Position numbers and translations under genes: made by a program
Shown: positions 1 through 6,686 of the stretch, piece after piece
How positions within the stretch are numbered: the stretch's first letter is position 1
Layout: every line of letters begins with the position of its first letter
The notes under the pieces: generated by a model
Database searches by the model: none
What the model was told of the DNA's origin: nothing
Seen by the model: only the letters and a program-made list of their open reading frames with translations
Source: Arcobacter sp. 31_11_sub10_T18
GTDB taxonomy: Bacteria > Campylobacterota > Campylobacteria > Campylobacterales > Arcobacteraceae
Length of the DNA stretch: 39,041 nucleotides
Assembly: GCA_002163065.1 (NCBI GenBank)
Contig: MAAG01000047.1
Location: 1-39,041 of the forward strand
Direction: 5' to 3'

Positions 1-890
1 TTTATCCAATTGAGACAGACAAATTTGAAGACCTAAGAGAAGCCTTAGAAAAACTAAGACTAAATGACAGTTCAATTTCTTTTGAACCAGAAAGTTCAGC
101 AGCACTAGGAAGTGGTTTTAGAACAGGATTTTTAGGAATGCTTCACATGGAAGTAATCAAAGAAAGGTTAGAACGAGAATTTGACCTTGATTTAATTGCA
201 ACTGCTCCAACGGTTGTATATGAAATTCTTAAAACAGATGGAACAAAATTCTCTATTCAAAATCCATCTGAGCTTCCAATGCCAAATCATATTGATACTA
301 TTTTTGAACCTTATGTAAAAGCAACTATTTTAGTACCTGATGAGTTTTTAGGAAATGTAATAAAACTTCTTAATGACAAAAGAGCAATTCAAAATAAAAT
401 GGATTATATAGGAACGAGAGTTCTATTAGATTATGATATTCCTATGAATGAAATTGTTATGGATTTTTATGACAAATTAAAATCAACAACAAAAGGTTAT
501 GCATCTTTTGACTATGAACCAATAGGTTTTAGACCTGGAGTTTTACAAAAACTTGATATCAGAGTTGCGGGTGATGTTGTAGATGCATTATCAATCATTG
601 TTCCTGAAAACAAAGCTGTTTCAAAAGGTAGAGAGTTTATCAAAGCCTTAAAAGAAATGATTCCAAGACAATTATTTGAAGTTGCAATTCAAGCTTCAGT
701 TGGCTCTAATATCATTGCACGTGAGACTGTAAAATCAACAGGGAAAAACGTAACAGCAAAATGTTATGGTGGAGATATTACAAGAAAGAGAAAGCTTTTA
801 GAGAAACAAAAAGCAGGGAAGAAAAGAATGAAAGCAATTGGAAAGGTCAACGTTCCACAAGAAGCTTTCATGGCAGTTTTAAAAATATAG
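1..890 (+). CDS. lepA: Elongation factor 4 (LepA), 3' part
   Basis: This is the C-terminal part of the ribosome-associated GTPase LepA/EF4, which back-translocates or remodels stalled and initiating ribosomes. The window opens inside the gene and the reading frame begins at base 3. Visible motifs are FPIET-type residues ([18 protein letters not shown]), the LepA hallmark [15 protein letters not shown], and [18 protein letters not shown]. The lysine/arginine-rich C-terminal domain specific to LepA ([20 protein letters not shown]) follows and ends in [12 protein letters not shown]. The GTPase domain lies outside the window. A structured repeat starts 17 bases after the stop. Identification is by direct motif recognition and is very safe. 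Confidence 0.97.
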   Translation, partial: YPIETDKFEDLREALEKLRLNDSSISFEPESSAALGSGFRTGFLGMLHMEVIKERLEREFDLDLIATAPTVVYEILKTDGTKFSIQNPSELPMPNHIDTIFEPYVKATILVPDEFLGNVIKLLNDKRAIQNKMDYIGTRVLLDYDIPMNEIVMDFYDKLKSTTKGYASFDYEPIGFRPGVLQKLDIRVAGDVVDALSIIVPENKAVSKGREFIKALKEMIPRQLFEVAIQASVGSNIIARETVKSTGKNVTAKCYGGDITRKRKLLEKQKAGKKRMKAIGKVNVPQEAFMAVLKI

Positions 891-907
891 ATTAATCTTT
901 TATACAA

Positions 908-987
908 TTTCGGCGTTGAATAATAAATTTCAATTACTCACTTACAGTTGTAAGCTCCTAATTAAAATTTCTTCTTCGCCTTGAACT
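908..987 (+). repeat. Structured repeat element, copy 1 (3' of lepA)
   Basis: An ~80-bp unit that also occurs, on the other strand, at 34247-34327. Shared blocks in order are TTTC(G/T)GCGTTGAA, ACTCACTTAC, TTGTAAGCTCCT and TCTTCGCCTTGAACT. Here the arms at about 918-936 and 959-977 are complementary at 16 of 19 positions. They flank an inner hairpin CTTAC-AGTT-GTAAG (941-954). GGC (912-914) can pair with GCC (978-980) at the base. The arm sequence differs from copy 2 although pairing is kept. It lies just after lepA, in the sense direction. It could be a REP-like intergenic repeat or a 3'-UTR RNA structure; I cannot tell which from two copies. Confidence 0.7.
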
Positions 988-1127
988 TGAGCAAAATCTC
1001 AAACTCTATTTTCAAAATTCAAATTCAAATCACTCATCAATATTTAATTCAATTTTATTCTGTGCTATTATTTTAGAATATAAAACTTTTAAGATGGGGG
1101 GCACTATATTATAAGTTTTTCCAATAA

Positions 1128-2957
1128 CTAGAGTTTTTGTTTGAATTCTTTAATTAAATACTTTAGTAGTTTTACGTTTAAATGACTATTACTATATGGC
1201 TCTAGATACTTTAATGCTTCATCTAAATAATTCTTCGACCTATCATAATAACTAACTCCCATGACCAAAGTATTGGCACAATGATATCCATAGACACTAG
1301 GAGTGATACTAGCTAGTACTCGATATAGATTTAGTGCTTCAGTGTAGAGTTTTTCTGCTTCATCCATGTTTGAAGCATCTTTTGTGTAAAGAGCAGCAAG
1401 ATTATTAAGTGTCATTGCAACACTTGGCATATGAACTTCTGGATTTAACTTCGCAAGTTTTCGTGAGATACTTAATGCTTCCACATATTCATGTTCTGTT
1501 TCAAGTATTTTTGTTTTATCTTTCACATGGAAAGCAGCCATATTATGCAGTGTTTTTGATACATTGGCTAAATAAGCACCAGGGTTTTGATTTGCCAATT
1601 CTCTTATTATCTCTAATGCTTCTGTATACTCACTTTGTGCTTTTTCTCTTTTATTATTATCTTGTGCATGAAGATTTGCTAAATTATTAAGTATCATCAC
1701 AACATTAGGAAGGTATATATCTGGATCTGTTTTTGCCAATTTTCTTGCAATTTCCAAAGCCTCATAATATTCTTCTTGTGCCTCGCCTCTTTTTGTATTA
1801 TCTTTGGTATGAAATGAAGCCAAATTATTTAGTACCATTTCAACATTGGGTAGATATTCTTCTGGGTTAATTTTAGCCAATTCCCTGGCCAAATTTAATG
1901 CCTCTTGATATTCCTCTTCTGTTTCAATTTTTTTTGTGTTATCTTTTGAATGAAAAGAGGCAAGATTATTCAATATCATTTCTACGTTTGGAATATACTT
2001 GTCAGGATTTGTAACTGCTAGCTTTCGAGCTATTTCTAAAGCTTCTAAATACTCTTTTTGTGTTTCATCTCTTTTTGAATTATCAGAGGAGTGAAAAGTA
2101 GCCAAATCATTCAATATAATTTCAACTTTTGGTATATATCTCTGCGCATTTGTTTTTGCCAGTTGTCGAGCTAGAGTTAAAGCTTCTTGGTAGTCTTTTT
2201 CAGTTTCTACTCTTTTGGAGCTATCATGGGAGTGAAATGATGCTAAATTAGTAAGTGTCATTTCCACATCTGCTAAATAAGTATGGGGATCAGTAATAGC
2301 CAGTTCTTGTCCAAGATTTAACGCCTTGAAATACTCTTGTTCTGCTTGAGACTTTGTATTTGAATCTTTAGCATGAAGATTTGCCAAATTATTAAGTATC
2401 ATTTCAATATTGGGTTTGTATTTATTTGGATTTTCTTTTGCTAAATCTAAAGCTTCTTCATAAGATAAGATTGCTTTTTCAAAATCGCTCTTATATCTTT
2501 GAAAAAAATACCCTACTTCAAAAAGATTATCAACACTCTTGTGACATTCAATGGCTTTTTCATACAAATTTTCAGTATCTGCTAGATTCCTCTCAGACAA
2601 GGTCATTTTTGCTTCAAATAAGAAAATATCTGCTTGCTTTTTACTTTTATTATCAGATTCAAGAGCAATTTGATTTTTAATATACGCTCTGGCTTCTAAA
2701 GTCCCTTGTTCGTTAAAGATATTATAGGATTCATCTATGTAAGATTCATCAATATTTTTTTCTAATTTATTCATATAATAGTTGATTTTTCTTTGAAAGT
2801 TCAACTCTTTTGATAAATCGTTTATTTTTTTTGACAGTTCTAATTGTTCTTTGATTTCTAAAGATTCAAACGAATTTTCTTTAAGAGTAGCAAGATTCTC
2901 TTCCAGTGATATAACTATTTTTAGTTTTTTATCTATTTTAATATGTTGAAAATCCAT
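1128..2957 (-). CDS. Tandem TPR protein with eight exact 47-residue repeats
   Basis: A 609-residue soluble protein without signal peptide or membrane segment. Residues 186-561 are eight consecutive units of exactly 47 residues, each resembling MxLNNLAsFHxKDxxKxxE followed by AxxEYxEALxxxRxLA and ending xNPxxYxPNVE. This is a tetratricopeptide-type helical hairpin with a long linker. A degenerate unit precedes the array (about 125-185) and a 48-residue cap follows. The N-terminal 100 residues are charged and probably coiled coil. TPR arrays bind partner proteins; no catalytic domain is seen, so the partner is unknown. An AAGAGG ribosome site precedes the ATG. It stands alone, convergent with lepA and in tandem with the hxlR-type gene upstream. 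Confidence 0.85.
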   Translation of the reverse strand: MDFQHIKIDKKLKIVISLEENLATLKENSFESLEIKEQLELSKKINDLSKELNFQRKINYYMNKLEKNIDESYIDESYNIFNEQGTLEARAYIKNQIALESDNKSKKQADIFLFEAKMTLSERNLADTENLYEKAIECHKSVDNLFEVGYFFQRYKSDFEKAILSYEEALDLAKENPNKYKPNIEMILNNLANLHAKDSNTKSQAEQEYFKALNLGQELAITDPHTYLADVEMTLTNLASFHSHDSSKRVETEKDYQEALTLARQLAKTNAQRYIPKVEIILNDLATFHSSDNSKRDETQKEYLEALEIARKLAVTNPDKYIPNVEMILNNLASFHSKDNTKKIETEEEYQEALNLARELAKINPEEYLPNVEMVLNNLASFHTKDNTKRGEAQEEYYEALEIARKLAKTDPDIYLPNVVMILNNLANLHAQDNNKREKAQSEYTEALEIIRELANQNPGAYLANVSKTLHNMAAFHVKDKTKILETEHEYVEALSISRKLAKLNPEVHMPSVAMTLNNLAALYTKDASNMDEAEKLYTEALNLYRVLASITPSVYGYHCANTLVMGVSYYDRSKNYLDEALKYLEPYSNSHLNVKLLKYLIKEFKQKL

Positions 2958-3088
2958 GAGTACCTCTTATATTGATATCAAGACCTGAGTTACTTTATAT
3001 TAATTCAACTAAGCTGTTGTTTGTATATGTCATTTTTGTTATAGTTTAAAACAAAGTTATTTTTTATAAAAGAGACATATTTTACAGT

Positions 3089-3433
3089 TTAATCTTCAGT
3101 GATTCGTCCTTGTTTTTTAACATAAGTGAGTCCCCATTTATACATTTCTTCCAACAAGGGTCTTAACTCTGCACCAAGTGGAGTCAGAGAGTAAATAACA
3201 CGTGGGGGGACTTCTGCAAAAGCTTCTCTATTTATAATTCCAATTTGTTCAAGCTCTCGCAATTTGGCTGTTAGTGTTTTTTTTGTTACGTTATTGATGA
3301 TATCAAAGAGTTCAGTGTATCGTTTCTCACCTTCTAATAAATACCATATTACATCAAGTTTCCATTTGTCATTAAATATCTCAGTGGTAACAGTCACTGG
3401 ACAAACGTATTCTTTATCATTTACAATATACAT
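3089..3433 (-). CDS. HxlR-family transcriptional regulator
   Basis: A 114-residue winged-helix regulator of the HxlR/YodB family. The family signature is present: Cys11 in YVCPVTVT, then NDKWKLDVIWYLLEGEKRYTEL, the recognition helix region (ITxxTLTAKLRELEQIGI) and the wing VPPRVIYSLTPLGAEL. In YodB and HypR an N-terminal cysteine at the equivalent place senses quinones or electrophiles. That fits its divergent neighbour, an MdaB-type quinone reductase. A TATAAT-like -10 box (3453-3458, minus strand) and an AAGG ribosome site precede the start. The likely role is autoregulation and repression of mdaB through the palindromes at 3495-3538; this is inference from the arrangement. Confidence 0.93.
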   Translation of the reverse strand: MYIVNDKEYVCPVTVTTEIFNDKWKLDVIWYLLEGEKRYTELFDIINNVTKKTLTAKLRELEQIGIINREAFAEVPPRVIYSLTPLGAELRPLLEEMYKWGLTYVKKQGRITED

Positions 3434-3494
3434 ATATTGCCTTTTTACTTGAATTATAACACAGTAACCTTAAATGGGGATTCTAAATATTCCA

Positions 3495-3538
3495 AGGATA
3501 CTATTTATACCTAAGGAGTCATAAGTATCCTAAGGATA
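3495..3538. promoter_or_regulatory. Candidate HxlR operator between hxlR-type gene and mdaB
   Basis: Inverted repeat AGGATACT (3495-3502) / AGTATCCT (3524-3531), perfect over 8 bp. Two smaller sites sit within or beside it: CCTAAGG at 3510-3516, and TATCC-TAA-GGATA at 3526-3538. The CCTAAGGA cores are 19 bp apart, about two helical turns. The array lies between the two divergent genes, just upstream of a TATACT -10 candidate for mdaB (3557-3562). The divergent arrangement and the dyads suggest a repressor site. The assignment to the neighbouring HxlR protein is inferred. Confidence 0.5.
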
Positions 3539-3590
3539 TTATAAGATTCAAAGTACTATACTTCTCAAATCAAAATTCAAAAGGAAGAAA

Positions 3591-4184
3591 ATGAAAAATG
3601 TTTTAATTATCAATGGTCATCAAAAATGGGAAGGTGTTGCAAATGGAGATTTAACACAACAATTCGTAAGTACAACAAATGATTTTTTAAAAGAGAATGG
3701 TTTTAATATCAAAAATACAATCACCCAAAGTGATTATGTTATACAAGATGAGTTAGATAAATTTGCATGGGCTGACTATATCTTTTTACAATTTCCAATT
3801 TATTGGATGGGTGCACCATGGCTTACAAAGAAATATATAGATGAAATATTTTCACATGGTTATGGAACTGTTACTTATGTAAATGATGGAAGAAGTAGTA
3901 CCGACCCTTCAAAAAAATACGGAACTGGTGGATTATTAAAACAAAAAAAGTATATGTTATCAGTGACTTATAATAGTCCCCAAAGTGAGTTTGATAATGA
4001 AGATGGTTTTTTTGAAGGAATGAATTTAGATGAAGCCAATGTAGCTACCCACAAAACTTTTAAATATTGTGGTGCACAGCCGCTTGAGTCATACTCTTTA
4101 CATGATGTTCATAAAGGTGACTTAGATATTACTCATGCAAAACAAGAATTTGTTGATGTGTTAAGAAGAAATTTTTTAACTTGA
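3591..4184 (+). CDS. mdaB: MdaB-type NAD(P)H:quinone oxidoreductase
   Basis: A 197-residue flavodoxin-fold protein close in length and sequence to MdaB. It reduces quinones by two electrons with NAD(P)H and FAD, avoiding semiquinone radicals. Diagnostic segments are VLIINGHQKW at the N-terminus (phosphate/FAD loop), FAWADYIFLQFPIYWMGAPW, the KKYIDEIFSHGYGT helix, SSTDPSKKYGTGGLL and KKYMLSVTYNSP. It is cytoplasmic. The ribosome site AAGGAAG stands directly before the ATG. It is divergent from an HxlR regulator with dyads between them, so induction by quinone or oxidative stress is likely (inference). Confidence 0.93.
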   Translation: MKNVLIINGHQKWEGVANGDLTQQFVSTTNDFLKENGFNIKNTITQSDYVIQDELDKFAWADYIFLQFPIYWMGAPWLTKKYIDEIFSHGYGTVTYVNDGRSSTDPSKKYGTGGLLKQKKYMLSVTYNSPQSEFDNEDGFFEGMNLDEANVATHKTFKYCGAQPLESYSLHDVHKGDLDITHAKQEFVDVLRRNFLT

Positions 4185-4193
4185 TTTTATATG

Positions 4194-4216
4194 GGTGTTA
4201 CATATTTTGTGACACC
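4194..4216 (+). terminator. Hairpin after mdaB
   Basis: GGTGTTACA (4194-4202) pairs with TGTGACACC (4208-4216) over nine positions with one G-T pair and a TATTT loop. It begins ten bases after the mdaB stop. There is no clean T run after it, so terminator function is likely but not certain. Confidence 0.45.
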
Positions 4217-4259
4217 AAAACTTCATACAAGTTGATATACTAAAATAAAAAGTTTAACT

Positions 4260-4832
4260 ATGAGATGTATTACTTGTGAGCAATGGTCTTTTCAAATTAT
4301 CTGTAAATCTTGTCAAACTACCCTACTTCAACCCACACTATATAAACGACAACTAGATGAGGATTTTTTCGTCTATTCTTTTTACTCTTATGAGGAACTT
4401 CAAGATTTACTCAATACCAAATATGAATTTTTTGGGGACAAAGTTTTCAATATACTTGCCAAACTTTCTTTTGATAAATTTTCTTCTACTTTTAACTATC
4501 CTGAACAAATAATAAGTATTCCAATAGATGACCATACAAGACATGAGTTTTCACAAAGTGCTATTTTAGCAAGACATACAAAGTCCTCATATATTACACC
4601 AATCTACTCAACTTTAAAAGCTAACAATAAAATAAAATATGCAGGGAAAAACTTAGAATTTAGGGAGAAGAATCCTCGAAGATTTAAATATACTGGAAAA
4701 AATGATATTAAAGTGATACTAATAGATGACTTAGTAACAACTGGTCTAACACTTATTGAAGCTAGGAAAAAGTTACTGCAACACAAGTGTCAAACTCTCT
4801 TTGCTTTAACTTTATGTGATGCTAAATTTTAG
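4260..4832 (+). CDS. comF: ComF-family phosphoribosyltransferase-like protein
   Basis: A 190-residue protein with the two halves of the ComF family. The N-terminal zinc-binding knuckles are C3-x2-C6 and C15-x2-C18. The C-terminal type I phosphoribosyltransferase fold carries the PRPP-loop signature VILIDDLVTTGLT (about 152-164). ComF proteins are needed for natural transformation in several bacteria, where they are thought to act on incoming single-stranded DNA in the cytosol; the chemical activity is unsettled. It is slightly short for the family, with a reduced central section. The start has little ribosome-site complementarity. A hairpin-rich stretch separates it from hisH. Confidence 0.85.
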   Translation: MRCITCEQWSFQIICKSCQTTLLQPTLYKRQLDEDFFVYSFYSYEELQDLLNTKYEFFGDKVFNILAKLSFDKFSSTFNYPEQIISIPIDDHTRHEFSQSAILARHTKSSYITPIYSTLKANNKIKYAGKNLEFREKNPRRFKYTGKNDIKVILIDDLVTTGLTLIEARKKLLQHKCQTLFALTLCDAKF

Positions 4833-4855
4833 TATAATTTATTTTTTAAACTCTA

Positions 4856-4971
4856 AGGACAACTCGTTGTCCTCTTTAGGATTTGCTTCTTTAAAAATGG
4901 CTTTGCCATTTTGTGAAAAGAAGTCATACTGTATACTGGTCCCCTTAAAACTTGGGAACCAAGTTTTAAGG
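4856..4971. repeat. Cluster of hairpins between comF and hisH
   Basis: Three palindromes in 116 bp. AGGACAAC-TC-GTTGTCCT spans 4856-4873. AAAATGGC-TTT-GCCATTTT (4894-4912) is nested in CTTCTTT/AAAGAAG (4886-4892 and 4917-4923). A perfect 13-bp stem CCTTAAAACTTGG-GAA-CCAAGTTTTAAGG spans 4943-4971. The first two stems lack T tails, and the third runs into the hisH ribosome site. The minus strand is open as a 61-codon frame (4853-5038) with no recognisable protein, which I treat as chance. The make-up resembles a REP-type intergenic repeat, but no second copy is in the window. Confidence 0.6.
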
Positions 4972-4978
4972 AATAAAT

Positions 4979-5587
4979 TTGATTGGAATAATTAATTACA
5001 ATATGGGAAATCTTGCTAGTGTTTATAATGCATGTCATTTATTAGACGGTGATGCACAAATAGTAAGTGATCCTAGTAAATTAAATGAATATGATAAGTT
5101 AATCCTGCCAGGTGTTGGTGCCTTTGGTGATGCCATGGAACACTTAATTCAAACAGGGATGAAAGATGCCATCTTAGAGTATGCCAAAACAGGCAAAGCT
5201 ATGTTGGGTATTTGTCTGGGAATGCAACTTTTGTTTGAAAGTTCAAATGAATTTGGTGAACATGCAGGTTTAGGACTTATTGATGGACATATTGTTAAGT
5301 TTGATAAAGAAAATATGCATGAAGATACTAAGATACCCCATGTGGGTTGGAATGTAATCAAAACCAAAGATGATCATACCTTATTTGAAGGTCTAGAAGA
5401 TCCTTACTTGTACTTTGTACATTCATACCATGTGCAAACTGATCCAAAAAATGTGATTGGTAAAACAGAGTATGGATATGAATTTGTAAGTGCTGTTCAC
5501 AAAAACAATATTTACGGTTTTCAACCTCACCCAGAGAAATCCCATGAAAATGGCTTAAAAATACTAAAAAATTTTATAAACTTATAG
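4979..5587 (+). CDS. hisH: Imidazole glycerol phosphate synthase, glutaminase subunit HisH
   Basis: A 202-residue class I glutamine amidotransferase that supplies ammonia to HisF for imidazole glycerol phosphate formation in histidine synthesis. The catalytic triad is visible: Cys79 in LGICLGMQLL, and His184 and Glu186 in FQPHPEKS. The oxyanion-strand motif LILPGVGAFGDAM is intact. The start is TTG, preceded by AAGG at 4968-4971; this AAGG is the end of a perfect 13-bp hairpin, so ribosome access may be controlled. hisA follows after 11 bases. No hisF is in the window. Confidence 0.96.
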   Translation: MIGIINYNMGNLASVYNACHLLDGDAQIVSDPSKLNEYDKLILPGVGAFGDAMEHLIQTGMKDAILEYAKTGKAMLGICLGMQLLFESSNEFGEHAGLGLIDGHIVKFDKENMHEDTKIPHVGWNVIKTKDDHTLFEGLEDPYLYFVHSYHVQTDPKNVIGKTEYGYEFVSAVHKNNIYGFQPHPEKSHENGLKILKNFINL

Positions 5588-5598
5588 GACTAAAATAG

Positions 5599-6306
5599 AT
5601 GGATATATTACCAGCGATTGATTTAAAAGATGGAAAAGCAGTAAGACTTAGCAAAGGTTTAATGGACAGTGCAAAAATTTACAGTGACGAACCGTGGAGT
5701 GTTGCAAAAAGATTTGAAGAACTTGGAAGTAAATGGTTACATATCGTTGATTTAAATGGTGCATTTAAAGGTGAACCAGCAAACTTAGAACAAATCAAAA
5801 AAATAAGAGAAAACTGTAACTTAAAAATCGAACTTGGCGGTGGTATCAGAGATGAAAAAACCATCAAGATGTATTTAGAACTTGGAGTTGACAGACTTAT
5901 TCTTGGTTCAATTGCAGTAAAAGACCCTCAGTTTGTTAAAGATATGGCAGCCAAATATCCAATCGCTGTTGGAATTGATGCTATGAATGGTATGGTTGCA
6001 GTTGAAGGTTGGGCTGAAGTATCAACTATGAAAGCTACTGATTTAGCACGTGAGTTCGCAAATGCAGGTGTTGAAGCAATTATTTGTACAGATATTTCAA
6101 AAGATGGAATGTTGTGTGGAGTTAACGTTAACTTTACTGAAGAAATTGCTCAAGCTAGTGGTGTTGATACCATAGCAAGTGGTGGAGTTAAAGATATCAC
6201 TGATATAACAAACTGTAAAGAAAATGGTAATATAGCAGGTGTGATTGTTGGAAAAGCATTTTACGAAGGTACTTTAGATTTAGAAGAAGCTTTTAAAGTT
6301 TTATAA
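5599..6306 (+). CDS. hisA: ProFAR isomerase HisA
   Basis: A 235-residue (beta/alpha)8 enzyme that converts ProFAR to PRFAR in histidine synthesis. The two catalytic aspartates are at the expected places: Asp8 in [14 protein letters not shown] and Asp127 in VGIDAMNG. Phosphate-binding loops ELGGGIR and IASGGV are also present. Length is normal. It follows hisH closely, as a HisH-HisA pair feeding the same two consecutive pathway steps, and is followed after 15 bases by a small coiled-coil gene that is probably co-transcribed. Confidence 0.96.
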   Translation: MDILPAIDLKDGKAVRLSKGLMDSAKIYSDEPWSVAKRFEELGSKWLHIVDLNGAFKGEPANLEQIKKIRENCNLKIELGGGIRDEKTIKMYLELGVDRLILGSIAVKDPQFVKDMAAKYPIAVGIDAMNGMVAVEGWAEVSTMKATDLAREFANAGVEAIICTDISKDGMLCGVNVNFTEEIAQASGVDTIASGGVKDITDITNCKENGNIAGVIVGKAFYEGTLDLEEAFKVL

Positions 6307-6321
6307 TACAAAGGATAAATT

Positions 6322-6666
6322 GTGGCAGCTAAAATGGTAATCAAAGAGTTAAACAAAAAAAAAGATGGGTTAAATACTTTTATTTCTAAACTAGAAAGTA
6401 TTATTGAAGAGAAAAAGACTGAAATTCATCATTTAGATAGTACCATTCAAATTTTTGAAAATGATTCAAGTGAACAAGAATTAGAAGAAACAATTAATCC
6501 AAATATCATTAAACATGATTTTAATAATTCCTTAGATATTGAGCCCAATACTGATATGGAAGACAATATAAAAAAATCAATCAAAAAGCAAGCTGTTCAA
6601 GTTGAAAAACTACATAACGATGAAAAAGAGATTTTAAAACAGTTTAAACAATTGATGAGAGGTTAA
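6322..6666 (+). CDS. Small coiled-coil protein of unknown function
   Basis: A 114-residue hydrophilic protein with a GTG start and AAGGA nine bases upstream. It is rich in Lys, Glu, Asn and Ile. Residues 5-45 and 80-112 have heptad-like spacing (for example KLESIIEEKKTEIHHLD and VEKLHNDEKEILKQF), joined by an acidic linker. There is no signal peptide, membrane segment or known motif. It is the last gene of the his-side operon and converges on mutS7. I do not recognise the family; base composition and coding context make it a real gene. Confidence 0.7.
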   Translation: MAAKMVIKELNKKKDGLNTFISKLESIIEEKKTEIHHLDSTIQIFENDSSEQELEETINPNIIKHDFNNSLDIEPNTDMEDNIKKSIKKQAVQVEKLHNDEKEILKQFKQLMRG

Positions 6667-6676
6667 CCCCTCTCAT
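6655..6676. terminator. Hairpin between convergent genes
   Basis: ATGAGAGG (6655-6662) and CCTCTCAT (6669-6676) form a perfect 8-bp stem with a TTAACC loop. It overlaps the stop of the coiled-coil gene and lies 11 bp from the end of the convergent mutS7 gene. It is a plausible bidirectional terminator without a strong T run. Confidence 0.45.
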
Positions 6677-6686
6677 TTAACTCTAC

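Noticed and set aside
1096-1101. G6 tract after the TPR gene (and a C6 in the HxlR gene at 3204-3209) as phase-variable tracts
   Set aside because: Six bases is too short to support phase variation, and one lies outside coding sequence and away from a start.
4853-5038. A 61-codon minus-strand frame over the comF-hisH hairpins
   Set aside because: It runs through palindromes and into hisH on the other strand. I treat it as a by-product of repeat sequence.
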